Positions 50,043 through 58,554 of a DNA stretch of 64,000 nucleotides are shown piece after piece (the first letter of the stretch is position 1; the number at the start of each line of letters is the position of its first letter). The DNA lies in the NCBI RefSeq assembly GCF_039727615.1, contig NZ_CP152474.1, positions 2,728,001-2,792,000 of the forward strand. Reading direction: 5' to 3'. The translations under genes were made by a program, and so were the position numbers. The notes beneath the pieces are model-generated. The model made no database searches. It was not told where the DNA came from and was given only the letters and a program-made list of their open reading frames with translations. This stretch comes from Leclercia sp. S52. Lineage in GTDB: Bacteria > Pseudomonadota > Gammaproteobacteria > Enterobacterales > Enterobacteriaceae.

Positions 50043-50831
50043 TCAGGCCGCTTTCGGCTGTTTTTCGTAGAGGAAATGGAGGATCTGCTGGCGCATATGG
50101 TGATAGCGGCTCTCCTCCGCCAGCTGCACCCGGTTACGTGGGCGCGGCAGGTCAACGCGTAAAATCTCGCCCACCGTCGCCGCCGGGCCGTTGGTCATCA
50201 TCAGCACCCGATCCGAGAGCAGCACCGCCTCGTCGACGTCGTGGGTGATCAGCACGATAGTGGTGTTGAGCTCCTGCTGAATTTTCATCACCGAATCCTG
50301 CAGGTGGGCGCGGGTCAGGGCGTCGAGTGCGCCAAACGGTTCATCCATCAGCAGCACCTTCGGCTTCATCGCCAGGGCGCGGGCAATGCCGACCCGCTGC
50401 TTCATCCCGCCGGAGATCTCCCCCGGACGCTTGTGGATGGCGTGCCCCATCTGCACCCGATCGAGGTTGTGTTCGATCCACTCCCGACGCTCGGCCTTGC
50501 TCATGCTGCGGCGGAACACCTGGTCCACCGCCAGCGCCACGTTGTCAAAGCAGGTGAGCCACGGCAGCAGGGAGTGGTTCTGGAACACCACCGCCCGCTC
50601 CGGCCCCGGCCCGGCGATTTCGCGGTTGTCGCAGATCAGCCCGCCTTCCGTCGGCAAGGTAATACCGGCGATCAGATTAAGAAGCGTTGATTTGCCGCAG
50701 CCGGAGTGGCCGATCAGGCTGACGGTCTCCCCTTCGTGGATATCAAAAGAGACGTTCTGCAGCGCCAGAAACTCGCCGCTGGCGGTGGAAAAACGCTGGC
50801 TGACGGCCTGGACCTGAATTAAGGGTTTCAT
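50043..50831 (-). CDS. nasD: Nitrate ABC transporter ATPase NasD
   Basis: 262 residues of the nitrate/sulfonate/taurine ATPase family. Walker A GHSGCGKST (41-49), signature SGGMKQRVGIARAL, Walker B LLMDEPFGALD and H-loop LITHDVDEAVLLSD. Energises nitrate uptake through NasE. It lies 9 nt after nasE and 10 nt before nasC. Confidence 0.96.
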   Translation of the reverse strand: MKPLIQVQAVSQRFSTASGEFLALQNVSFDIHEGETVSLIGHSGCGKSTLLNLIAGITLPTEGGLICDNREIAGPGPERAVVFQNHSLLPWLTCFDNVALAVDQVFRRSMSKAERREWIEHNLDRVQMGHAIHKRPGEISGGMKQRVGIARALAMKPKVLLMDEPFGALDALTRAHLQDSVMKIQQELNTTIVLITHDVDEAVLLSDRVLMMTNGPAATVGEILRVDLPRPRNRVQLAEESRYHHMRQQILHFLYEKQPKAA

Positions 50832-50840
50832 GTGCGCTCC

Positions 50841-51719
50841 TTATTTTTCCTGCCAGCTGAAACGACGGGCGATCAGCATCAGCCCCTGCTCCAGCAGCAA
50901 ACCCACCACGCCGATAATGACGATGGCGATGAGAATGTTTTCAACGTTGAGGTTGTTCCACTCGTTCCAGATCCAGAAGCCGATCCCCAGGCCCCCGGTG
51001 AGCATCTCGGCGGCAACGATCACCAGCCAGGCGATGCCGATGGAGAGGCGCACCCCGGTCAGGACCGCAGGCAGCACGGCGGGGAACAGAATGCGGCGCA
51101 TCACCGTCCACTCGGAGAGCTGCAGTACCCGCGCCACGTTGAGGTAGTCTTCCGGGATGCGGCGCACCCCTTCGGCGGTGTTGATGACCATCGGCCAGAT
51201 CGAGCAGATAAAAATGGTCCAGCTGGAGGCGGGTTCCGCCTTCTGGAACAGCAGCAGGCCAATCGGCAGCCACGCCAGCGGGCTGACCGGGCGCAGCAGC
51301 GCGATCAGCGGGTTAAACATGCGGGCCAGGAAGGTGAAGCGGCCGATCATAAAGCCCAGCGGGATACCCACCAGCGCTGCCAGGCCAAAGCCAATGGCAA
51401 CACGTTGCAGCGAGGCCAGCACGTTCCAGCCCACCCCCATGTCGTTCGGGCCGTCGCGGTAGAACGGGTCGGCAAACAGGGTGATGGCTGAGTCCAGGGT
51501 GCTGAGCGGCGTCGGGAAGCCTTTGCTGTTGATGGCCGCCAGCTGCCAGGCGATCACCAGTAGCCCCAGACCGAGCAGAGCCGGAATAAGACGCTGCAGC
51601 AGGTCGTTGATCCGGCGGGCAAACGCAGGCGTGCGGCGGCGTACCTGCACCGGCGGCAGCGCGATCACTTCCCCGCTGACCGGCGCGGCGGGTGCCGCTT
51701 TAGTGTTAACTTTTTTCAT
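50841..51719 (-). CDS. nasE: Nitrate ABC transporter permease NasE
   Basis: 292 residues, inner-membrane permease with six helices and the EAA loop (DYLNVARVLQLSEWTVMRRI). A soluble, Pro/Ala-rich N-terminal stretch precedes the first helix. The ATG at 51719 follows the nasF stop by one nucleotide (TGATATG), showing translational coupling. Confidence 0.95.
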   Translation of the reverse strand: MKKVNTKAAPAAPVSGEVIALPPVQVRRRTPAFARRINDLLQRLIPALLGLGLLVIAWQLAAINSKGFPTPLSTLDSAITLFADPFYRDGPNDMGVGWNVLASLQRVAIGFGLAALVGIPLGFMIGRFTFLARMFNPLIALLRPVSPLAWLPIGLLLFQKAEPASSWTIFICSIWPMVINTAEGVRRIPEDYLNVARVLQLSEWTVMRRILFPAVLPAVLTGVRLSIGIAWLVIVAAEMLTGGLGIGFWIWNEWNNLNVENILIAIVIIGVVGLLLEQGLMLIARRFSWQEK

Positions 51720-51720
51720 A

Positions 51721-52968
51721 TCAGGCCCCTGTACGGTGAATAGCAAAACGGTTGGCGTAACCCTGCGGGTCGGTGCCGTTCCAGACGGTGCCGTCCATAA
51801 GCCGACTGCTGCGCAGCGGCGATGCAGGCGCGGTAATGCCCCCCACCGCGGTGGCGGCGTCCTGCCAGACGTCGGTGCGGTTGATGCGTTGGGCAACGGC
51901 GGCGTAATCCGGGTCGGTTTTCAGCAATCCCCAGCGGCGGAACTGGGTTAAGAACCACATTCCGTCGGAGTGCCACGGGTAGCTGACCGCCCCGTCCTCA
52001 AAGAAGCGGATCGGATGGGCATCCTGCCAGCGTTGGCCCACGCCGTTGTCGTATTCGCCGAGCATGCGCCCGGTGAGGTACTGCTCTTTGGTGTTGAGCC
52101 AGGCGCGACGGGCCAGCAGCCGGGCGGTCTCTTCTTTGTTCTGCGGCGAGGCATCGATCCAGCGCTGGGCCTCCAGCAGGGCACTGACCAGCGCCCGGGC
52201 GGTGTTGGGATGGGCATCAACCCACTCCCGGCGGGTGCCGAGGATCTTTTCCGGGTGTTCCGGCCAGATGGACTGGGAGGTGGCGGCGGTAAAGCCGATG
52301 CGATCGTTGATGGCGCGGGCGTTCCACGGCTCGCCGACGCAGAATCCGACCATATTGCCGATGCGCATGTTCATCACCATCTGCGGCGGCGGCACCACCA
52401 CGGTGCGCACGTCGTTAAAGGGGTTAATGCCCGCGCTGGCCAGCCAGTAATAAAGCCACATGGCGTGGGTGCCGGTGGGAAAGGTATGGGCGAAGGTGTA
52501 GCTGCCCGGCGCCTGCTGGCCGATCAGCTTCTTCAGCCCTTCGACGTCGCGCACGCCCTGCTGTGCCAGATCGCTCGACAGGGTGATCGCCTGCCCGTTC
52601 TGGTTGAGGGTCATCAGGTTAGCCATGGGTTTGGGCTTACCGGCAATGCCCAGCTCCAGGCCGTAGAGCAGACCATAAAGAATGTGCGCGGCATCCAGTT
52701 CCCCGGCCACCAGCTTGTCGCGCACCGCCGCCCAGCTGGCCTCTTTGGTGGGTACCAGGGTGAAGCCGTATTTTTTATCGAAGCCCTTATACGCCGCGAT
52801 CGCCAGCGGCGCGCAGTCGGTGAGCGGGATAAAGCCCACGCGTACCGTCTCGAGTTCCGGTTTATCGGAGCCTGCGGCCCATGCGGCCTGCATGACGCCC
52901 GGCAACATCAGCGCCCCGCCTGCCAGCGCGCTGGCCTGTAAAAAACGCCGCCTTGTCCATTCCACCAT
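51721..52968 (-). CDS. nasF: Periplasmic nitrate-binding protein NasF
   Basis: 415 residues, nitrate-specific member of the NMT1/NrtA family. A twin-arginine signal (WTRRRFLQASALAGGALMLP, ending about residue 31) exports the folded protein; then ETVRVGFIPLTDCAPLAIAA begins the binding domain. ATG 52968 follows CAGGAG. First gene of nasFEDCBA, with a leader controlled by NasR. Confidence 0.95.
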   Translation of the reverse strand: MVEWTRRRFLQASALAGGALMLPGVMQAAWAAGSDKPELETVRVGFIPLTDCAPLAIAAYKGFDKKYGFTLVPTKEASWAAVRDKLVAGELDAAHILYGLLYGLELGIAGKPKPMANLMTLNQNGQAITLSSDLAQQGVRDVEGLKKLIGQQAPGSYTFAHTFPTGTHAMWLYYWLASAGINPFNDVRTVVVPPPQMVMNMRIGNMVGFCVGEPWNARAINDRIGFTAATSQSIWPEHPEKILGTRREWVDAHPNTARALVSALLEAQRWIDASPQNKEETARLLARRAWLNTKEQYLTGRMLGEYDNGVGQRWQDAHPIRFFEDGAVSYPWHSDGMWFLTQFRRWGLLKTDPDYAAVAQRINRTDVWQDAATAVGGITAPASPLRSSRLMDGTVWNGTDPQGYANRFAIHRTGA

Positions 52969-52989
52969 GCTCACTCCTGAAAAAAAGCC

Positions 52990-53030
52990 AAAAAAAAGCG
53001 CCCGGCAGTGCCGAAGCACTGCAGGACGCC
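52990..53030 (-). terminator. Leader terminator of the nas operon
   Basis: On the minus strand GCGTCC and GCAGTGC, UUCG loop, GCACTGC and GGGCGC form a stem of 13 pairs with one mismatch, followed by eight T. It lies 20 to 60 nt before the nasF start and is the expected attenuator overcome by NasR. Confidence 0.92.
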
Positions 53031-53039
53031 TTTATCCTC

Positions 53040-53072
53040 GAGACCATCGCACCGCCGTTGGCGCGCCGTCTC
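53040..53072 (-). promoter_or_regulatory. NasR-target hairpin in the nasF leader
   Basis: On the minus strand GAGAC / GTCTC encloses GCGCC-AACGGC-GGTGC. The hexaloop AACGGC has A at position 1 and G at position 4, the rule for ANTAR-protein RNA targets. It lies directly upstream of the leader terminator, as in the Klebsiella nasF leader. Confidence 0.8.
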
Positions 53073-53090
53073 AAATTGTGATTTAACTAA

Positions 53091-53106
53091 TGCAAAGCGG
53101 ATGCCA
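53091..53106 (-). promoter_or_regulatory. Sigma-54 promoter of nasF
   Basis: On the minus strand TGGCATCCGCTTTGCA has GG and GC separated by ten bases, the sigma-54 -24/-12 signature. Nitrogen-limitation control through NtrC is known for nas operons. Confidence 0.85.
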
Positions 53107-53156
53107 GCTTTTAAGGTGCTGGTTTACGGGCTTTTTCTTCCAGCACGCGTTCAAAA

Positions 53157-53173
53157 CGCACCTCAACCATGCA
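53157..53173 (-). promoter_or_regulatory. Candidate NtrC site upstream of nasF
   Basis: On the minus strand TGCATGGTTGAGGTGCG resembles the NtrC consensus TGCACYATWTTGGTGCA, with both half-sites recognisable. A further GAGGTGC half-site lies just beyond, near the nasR stop. Confidence 0.5.
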
Positions 53174-53196
53174 GGCGTTGCCCGACTGAGGTGCAG

Positions 53197-54351
53197 CTAC
53201 TGCTGCCAGAGGGCCTTGACGGTGAGCAAGGCCCGGGCGATATCCACCATCCGCTGGTTCTTGTCCATCGCCATCTTGCGCAGCTGGCACCAGGCCTGCT
53301 CCTCGCTCATCTGCTGATGGGTCATCAGCACGCTTTTGGCTTTATCGATCACCTTGCGCTCCTCCAGGGTGTCACGCATCGAGGCCAGCTGGCGGGAGAG
53401 CTGTTCGATCTCCCGCGCCTGCTGGCGCACCAGCGGCAGGAGCGGCTTTTGCGGATAGAGGGCCAGCGGCTCTTCCGACGAGGGCTCCTCCGGCAGGTCG
53501 TCGTCGGCCCGGCCAATCAGCATCTCCACCGCCAGCATCAGATCGGCAATCTGCATCTCTTCGAGGCCGCGCAGGTGTTCGAGACGTTCGGTTTGCAGCG
53601 AGAACCAGTGCAGGGCCAGCACGCCCTTATCTGCAGCGGGCTGCCGGGTGCAGGCCAGCCGCCGCAGCTGTTCGGTTTCGGCCCCCGGCACGCTGAGGCT
53701 GAAGTGATCGTGCACGCTGGCTGGGGTCAGGGAGAGAAAGACCTCGAAGCAGGCCTGCTGCCCGTCGATGCGGTCCACCAGGGTCTGGCGCATCTCATCG
53801 CTGAAAAAACCCTGGGTAAAGCCGATCGCCCCCAGCGCCCGCTCCTGCCCGACCAGCTCTTTGCCCTGCATCAGGCTATAGAGGGCAACAAATCTGCCAG
53901 CGAGTTGCGGATCGTCAATGCTGTCATTGAGCTGCGGTACGATACTGAGCAGGTTGCGCAGCGTGCGGCTGTAGCGCTCCATCGCCGCGTCGGCGGAGAG
54001 CGTGCAGGCGGTGATTGCCTCGCGCAGCGCGGGGAGCTGTTCCAGGCTTTGCAGGGCATTCCCCACCCGCTCGCTGAGGGCACCGCTGGCCATCAGCGGC
54101 GTGCCGAGCGCCTGGTGCAACGCCTGGAGATGATCGTCCACCAGCGCGCGGCTGGCTTTACACTCCAGGGCGTATAGCGTGCCCTGCGAGCAGAGCCAGA
54201 TGTTGGATGCGCCGCGCTCGCACTGTAGCATGTGCGCAAGATGGCCGATCCGGCTCACTAACGTGCCCAGCTGCGCCAGTTTGCACAGCTGCTGTTTACG
54301 CATCAGCCTGGCGTGCTGAAACCATTCGGTGGCGCCGGTGATGTTGGTCAT
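53197..54351 (-). CDS. nasR: Nitrate-responsive antiterminator NasR
   Basis: 384 residues. An N-terminal NIT domain (about 30-290) senses nitrate; RIGHLAHMLQCERGASNIWL carries the conserved Arg-containing helix. The C-terminal ANTAR domain (about 320-381; SRQLASMRDTLEERKVIDKA, KSVLMTHQQMSEEQAWCQLR) binds the leader hairpin of nasF. It is upstream of nasF in the same direction, as in Klebsiella, with its target RNA in the gap. Confidence 0.95.
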   Translation of the reverse strand: MTNITGATEWFQHARLMRKQQLCKLAQLGTLVSRIGHLAHMLQCERGASNIWLCSQGTLYALECKASRALVDDHLQALHQALGTPLMASGALSERVGNALQSLEQLPALREAITACTLSADAAMERYSRTLRNLLSIVPQLNDSIDDPQLAGRFVALYSLMQGKELVGQERALGAIGFTQGFFSDEMRQTLVDRIDGQQACFEVFLSLTPASVHDHFSLSVPGAETEQLRRLACTRQPAADKGVLALHWFSLQTERLEHLRGLEEMQIADLMLAVEMLIGRADDDLPEEPSSEEPLALYPQKPLLPLVRQQAREIEQLSRQLASMRDTLEERKVIDKAKSVLMTHQQMSEEQAWCQLRKMAMDKNQRMVDIARALLTVKALWQQ

Positions 54352-54422
54352 GCTTTTTCTCCCGGGTCAGTGTTTGACTGAGAGAAGCAATTTTCATGCC
54401 TTTTTACCTTTCAGGAGTCGAG

Positions 54423-54776
54423 ATGCAGAAGATCGTGATTGTCGCCAACGGCGCGGCCTATGGCAGTGAATCCCTGTTTAACAGCCTGCGGCTGGCGATT
54501 GCCTTACGCGAGCAGGAGAGCGAGCTGGATCTGCGCCTGTTTTTAATGTCCGACGCGGTGACCGCCGGGCTGCGCGGCCAGAAACCTGCCGAGGGCTATA
54601 ACATTCAGCAGATGCTGGAGATCCTCACCGCGCAAAACGTGCCGGTGAAGCTGTGCAAGACCTGCACCGATGGACGCGGCATCAGCGCCCTGCCCCTGAT
54701 CGACGGGGTCGAAATCGGTACCCTGGTTGAGCTGGCACAGTGGACGTTAACCGCGGACAAACTATTAACTTTCTAA
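54423..54776 (+). CDS. ychN: DsrE/F-like protein YchN
   Basis: 117 residues, same as E. coli YchN, whose structure is a DsrE/DsrF/TusC-like hexamer. KLCKTCTDGRG carries the conserved cysteines likely used in sulfur handling (inference). The ATG 54423 gives MQKIVIVANGA and has AGGAGTCGAG upstream; an upstream in-frame start at 54396 is rejected. Confidence 0.93.
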   Translation: MQKIVIVANGAAYGSESLFNSLRLAIALREQESELDLRLFLMSDAVTAGLRGQKPAEGYNIQQMLEILTAQNVPVKLCKTCTDGRGISALPLIDGVEIGTLVELAQWTLTADKLLTF

Positions 54777-54883
54777 TAATGATTTAACTAAAATATTTTT
54801 TTCTTATGAGAGCGGTTCCAGCATCAAGTTTGCCTGCCCGATGCCGATAGGCTTCTTACAACAACACAGCAGGTATTACATTT

Positions 54884-56668
54884 ATGTTCAGGTCAATTCG
54901 CGCTCGTATTATTGCGGCAACGGTCGGATGTCTGATCGCCGCGCTTCTTCTGAATACCGTGATTAATTTCCAGGTCACGCGCCAGGACAATCAACAGTCG
55001 CAACGCGATATGCTGGCCAGCACCAGCGCCAGCCACGGCCTCGCGATTGCCGACTGGGTCAGCAGCAAAACCACCATTATTAACTCCCTGCAGAGCGTAG
55101 CCCTGAGCGACGATCCGGTGCCAATGTTCAAACAGCTAGCGCAGGCGGGCGGGTTTATTAACGTCTACGTGGGCTATGCCAGCAAAACCGCGAAGTTCTC
55201 CAATCCTGACGGCGTGCCTGCCGACTACGATCCCACCATACGCCCGTGGTATCAGCAGGCGGTGAAAGAGGATCGCGCCATCGTCACCGCCCCTTATGTC
55301 GATACCGGCACTAAAAAACTGGTGGTCACCTTTGCGGTGCCGGTGAAAGAGAACGGCGAACTGAAAGGGGTGCTGGCGGGTGACGTGGCGATGGACAGCG
55401 TGATCGCCAACGTGCGCGGTATCCGTCCGACCCCAGCCAGCAGCGGGCTGTTGATCGACAGCGACGGAACGGTGATCGCCGCTAACGATCCTGCCCTGAC
55501 CCTGAAAGCCTTCACCGATGTCATCCGCGGCGTCGACCTGAATGTCCTGAAGAGCGGCAAGAGCGCCGAAGGCCAGTTTAACGACGCGGCGAAAACCTTT
55601 GCCGCCACCCCGATTGCCGGGACCCAGTGGCAGCTGATCGTCGCCCTCGACAGCGACGATGCCACCTCCGGGATGCGCACCCTGCTGAAGGCCTCCTCTC
55701 TGTCGCTGGTGATCCTGGTCCTGCTCAGCGCCGTGGTGGTGCATTTCGTGATTGCCCGCCTGCTGAAACGCCTGTCGGATATTCGCGATGCGATGCACGC
55801 CATCGCCAACGGCACCAACGATCTCTCCCAGCGTCTGCCGGAGAAAGGCGAGGATGAGGTGGCGCAGATCGCCCATGCCTTTAACGCCTTCAGCGACAAG
55901 CTCTCGGTGGTGATGGTGCAGCTCCGCGACGCCAGCGCCTCGGTGAAAAACGCCGCCCAGGAGATCGCTGCCGGTAACCAGGATCTCTCTGGCCGTACCG
56001 AGCGGGCCGCCTCCAGCCTGCGCGAAACCGCCAGCGCCGTAGAGCAGATCACCGCCTCCGTCGCCCAGTCGACTGAATCGGCCGCCATCGCCAACGAACA
56101 GGCGGGTAAAGCCTCCGAGGCCGCTACCCGCGGCGGCGGCGTGGTCTCCCGGGCGATCACTACCATGCAGTCTATCGAAGCCGCCTCGACCAAAATCGGT
56201 GACATCACCAGCGTGATCGACGGCATCGCTTTCCAGACCAACATCCTGGCCCTGAACGCGGCGGTTGAAGCGGCGCGGGCGGGTGAGCAGGGCCGTGGCT
56301 TTGCGGTTGTCGCAGGTGAAGTGCGCAGCCTCGCCAGCCGCAGCGCCCAGGCGGCAAAAGAGATCAAAAGCCTGATCGACTCCACCACCGACAGCGTAGC
56401 GACCGGTTCGCGCTATGTACACCTGGCCGGACAGAGCATGGATGAGATCGTCACCAGCATCGGCAGCATGTCGGGGATTATGCGGGAGATCACCGTGGCG
56501 ACCAGCGAGCAGATGAAAGGCATTCAGGAGATCAACCGCGCGGTGACCCATCTTGACAGCATGGTGCAGCAGAACGCCGAGCTGGTGGTGCAGTCGGCCG
56601 CTGCAGCCAGCGCTCTGCAGGGTCAGGCAGGCGAGCTGGCTGAAACCGCCGGACATTTCCGCATTTAA
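54884..56668 (+). CDS. Methyl-accepting chemotaxis protein, dCache sensor
   Basis: 594 residues. One N-terminal helix (about 8-28), a periplasmic double-Cache domain (about 30-265), a second helix (about 270-292), HAMP (about 290-345) and a cytoplasmic methyl-accepting domain. The dCache domain has R120, W122 and Y123 (IRPWY) and D167 (AGDVAMD), pointing to an amino-acid ligand (dCache_1AA-type motif, inference). The signalling tip DGIAFQTNILALNAAVEAAR is intact. No CheR-binding pentapeptide; ends HFRI. Lies between ychN and chaC. Confidence 0.9.
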   Translation: MFRSIRARIIAATVGCLIAALLLNTVINFQVTRQDNQQSQRDMLASTSASHGLAIADWVSSKTTIINSLQSVALSDDPVPMFKQLAQAGGFINVYVGYASKTAKFSNPDGVPADYDPTIRPWYQQAVKEDRAIVTAPYVDTGTKKLVVTFAVPVKENGELKGVLAGDVAMDSVIANVRGIRPTPASSGLLIDSDGTVIAANDPALTLKAFTDVIRGVDLNVLKSGKSAEGQFNDAAKTFAATPIAGTQWQLIVALDSDDATSGMRTLLKASSLSLVILVLLSAVVVHFVIARLLKRLSDIRDAMHAIANGTNDLSQRLPEKGEDEVAQIAHAFNAFSDKLSVVMVQLRDASASVKNAAQEIAAGNQDLSGRTERAASSLRETASAVEQITASVAQSTESAAIANEQAGKASEAATRGGGVVSRAITTMQSIEAASTKIGDITSVIDGIAFQTNILALNAAVEAARAGEQGRGFAVVAGEVRSLASRSAQAAKEIKSLIDSTTDSVATGSRYVHLAGQSMDEIVTSIGSMSGIMREITVATSEQMKGIQEINRAVTHLDSMVQQNAELVVQSAAAASALQGQAGELAETAGHFRI

Positions 56669-56678
56669 TGTTAACCCG

Positions 56679-56726
56679 ATGCCTGAAAGCGGTGTAAAGC
56701 GACGTCCGCTGAATGCTTTCAGGCAT
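56679..56726 (+). terminator. Hairpin after the chemoreceptor gene
   Basis: ATGCCTGAAAGC and GCTTTCAGGCAT form a 12-bp perfect stem with a 24-nt loop, followed by TTGTCATTTTTGTTT. Confidence 0.72.
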
Positions 56727-56880
56727 ATTGTCATTTTTGTTTAAGGGTTATGCCATTTTTTGATCAAAATCAGCACCCCCGCCCCTCCCCTTTGGTGTTA
56801 TGCCATGAGTGAATTGTGAACAACATCACGCTCAGGATTGGCCGCAGGGAGAGCGTTGTTTCCGGATACGGGGTAAAAAA

Positions 56881-57123
56881 ATGGCACTGGTAAAAGCAAG
56901 TCTGAAGTTGTTTGGCGGAGATACGGTGGTGGTGCGCTGCTCAGAGCGTTGTCATATTCATCTGATGAGTAACAAAGCACCACGTAAAACGCAGGCGGAT
57001 ATTTTAAGCGTGCAGAACAGGGACAGCGCCTGGCTCACGGTGCCCTATACCGGCACCTGGGAGGTGCTCATCGACAGCCACAGCCAGTCGCTTGAGCACT
57101 CCATCAGCTACGTCGCTGCCTGA
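56881..57123 (+). CDS. DUF1883-family small protein
   Basis: 80 residues, starting MALVKASLKLFGGDTVVVRC and ending SISYVAA. The block DTVVVRCSERCHIHLMS is the DUF1883 core, a small all-beta fold of unknown function. An upstream in-frame GTG (56809) would add 24 residues lacking the family start. Ended by its own terminator. Confidence 0.78.
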   Translation: MALVKASLKLFGGDTVVVRCSERCHIHLMSNKAPRKTQADILSVQNRDSAWLTVPYTGTWEVLIDSHSQSLEHSISYVAA

Positions 57124-57131
57124 TAAGCAAT

Positions 57132-57166
57132 CGCCCGGCAGGCTGCAAAGCCCCCGGGCGTTTTTT
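57132..57166 (+). terminator. Terminator after the DUF1883 gene
   Basis: CGCCCGG / CCGGGCG stem enclosing a small GGCT/AGCC-type hairpin, followed by six T. It sits between the converging DUF1883 gene and chaC. Confidence 0.85.
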
Positions 57167-57861
57167 CAGGCAAAGCTCGCGCTCAGCGGGCTATCGGGCT
57201 GGGAGCCGTCGAGCAACGCCCGCACGCGCGATACCAGCTCATTCAGACAGTCATCCTGCATACCCAGCCGCGTCAGCTCTTGATCGAGCGAGAACAGATA
57301 CTGCGCGTTGGTGCCAAGCGGGCCGCTGGCCGCGGCAATCAGCGGGGCAATAACCTGCGCCCGGGTGTCGGCTTCAAACAGCGGATGGCGTGGATCCATA
57401 ATGAACACCAGCGCGTTAACGGTGCGTCCGTCATCAAGTTCCAGCTTGCACCAGCTCGGCATATAGCAGCCGGTGATCATCTCGCGCTTCCACAGCAGGG
57501 CCAGCTCCTCTTCCAGGGTCGCATCCGGCAGGCGATAGGCCACGCCCGTGGTGCGTCCGCCCTCTTTCAGTGCAAGCATGCGCCCTGGCTGGCAGGCGCT
57601 ACCGCGACCGGCGGTCAGGCGCAGACAGAAGGCGCGGTGCCAGCCCGGCAGGGTGCCGGTTGCCGATTCGACAAACTCCAGCGCCGGGTTCCACATCAGC
57701 GAACCGTAGCCGAAGAGCCACACCGGACCGTTGTCCGGACGGCAGGCAAGCGTTGCCGCCAGCGATGCCGCCCGCTGTTCGGCTGACCACAGAAGCGATT
57801 CTTCAATCGCACCAAAGGCCGTTTTACAGTCGGCCTTCATAAGAAAATCACGCGTTAACAT
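57166..57861 (-). CDS. chaC: Glutathione-specific gamma-glutamylcyclotransferase ChaC
   Basis: 231 residues, as in E. coli. ChaC degrades glutathione to 5-oxoproline and Cys-Gly. GCT-fold motifs: VWLFGYGSLMWNP at the nucleotide-like loop and the catalytic Glu region following GCYMPSW and DGRTVNALVFI. ATG 57861 is preceded by GGAGGTGC. Convergent with the DUF1883 gene. Confidence 0.96.
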   Translation of the reverse strand: MLTRDFLMKADCKTAFGAIEESLLWSAEQRAASLAATLACRPDNGPVWLFGYGSLMWNPALEFVESATGTLPGWHRAFCLRLTAGRGSACQPGRMLALKEGGRTTGVAYRLPDATLEEELALLWKREMITGCYMPSWCKLELDDGRTVNALVFIMDPRHPLFEADTRAQVIAPLIAAASGPLGTNAQYLFSLDQELTRLGMQDDCLNELVSRVRALLDGSQPDSPLSASFA

Positions 57862-58055
57862 ATTGCACCTCCGCCACTGCCTGCTTCCCTGCCCACACTT
57901 TTTTTGAACCTTCCAGGTCTTTTTACTGCTCAATTAGAAAGCAGTACCGTGACGATATGCAATAAACCCGCCGGGTGCAACAGAACGACAGATCAACCGC
58001 CACAAAAGTCAAAGCGCAGGGTGCAAACTATTAAGCACAGGCAATCAGGCAGGCG

Positions 58056-58286
58056 CTATTTCTTCTTGTGCCACTTGTCGTCATCGCCCTTCTCGTAGTC
58101 ATTCTTCACTGCCGCCCAGGCCACGCGGTGCGCGGTCTCCTCGCGACTGGCATCGCCCCGGCGGTCCTCTTCATCCTTGTATTGATCCCAGGCGCTGTTG
58201 AAGGCTTCTTTATAAATATCCTGCGCATGGGTCGGCAGCACGTGCTTAACGTTGTCCGGTAAATCGCTTTTCGATTTGTATGGCAT
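58056..58286 (-). CDS. chaB: Cation-transport regulator ChaB
   Basis: 76 residues, same as E. coli ChaB; MPYKSKSDLPDNVKHVLPTH and the helical KEAFNSAWDQYKDEEDR are typical. Its structure is a small helical bundle; the link to ChaA transport is genetic and function is uncertain. Divergent from chaA and upstream of chaC. Confidence 0.95.
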   Translation of the reverse strand: MPYKSKSDLPDNVKHVLPTHAQDIYKEAFNSAWDQYKDEEDRRGDASREETAHRVAWAAVKNDYEKGDDDKWHKKK

Positions 58287-58554
58287 ATCAAACCCCTCTT
58301 TTTAATCAATTAATAAGTGTGGTAGACAATGCCGGAGGCTTCCAGTCAAATTGATATTCGGATAATTCTTTTGCTTAATTGACTGTTATTAAGAATATAT
58401 TTATCAAAGATTGGTTATTATGGCGCTCTCAGACAATAATCACTTCATACCGTAAAATTAAGTAAAATATCATCAGAATGTAACGCTAATCTGTTAATTT
58501 AACGTCCTCTTTTTCTATCTACAATTATAAGCACCTGCAACTCTGGAGAACCAC

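Noticed and set aside
55136..56734. Long open frame opposite the chemoreceptor
   Set aside because: Glycine and histidine-rich shadow typical of antisense frames of high-GC genes.
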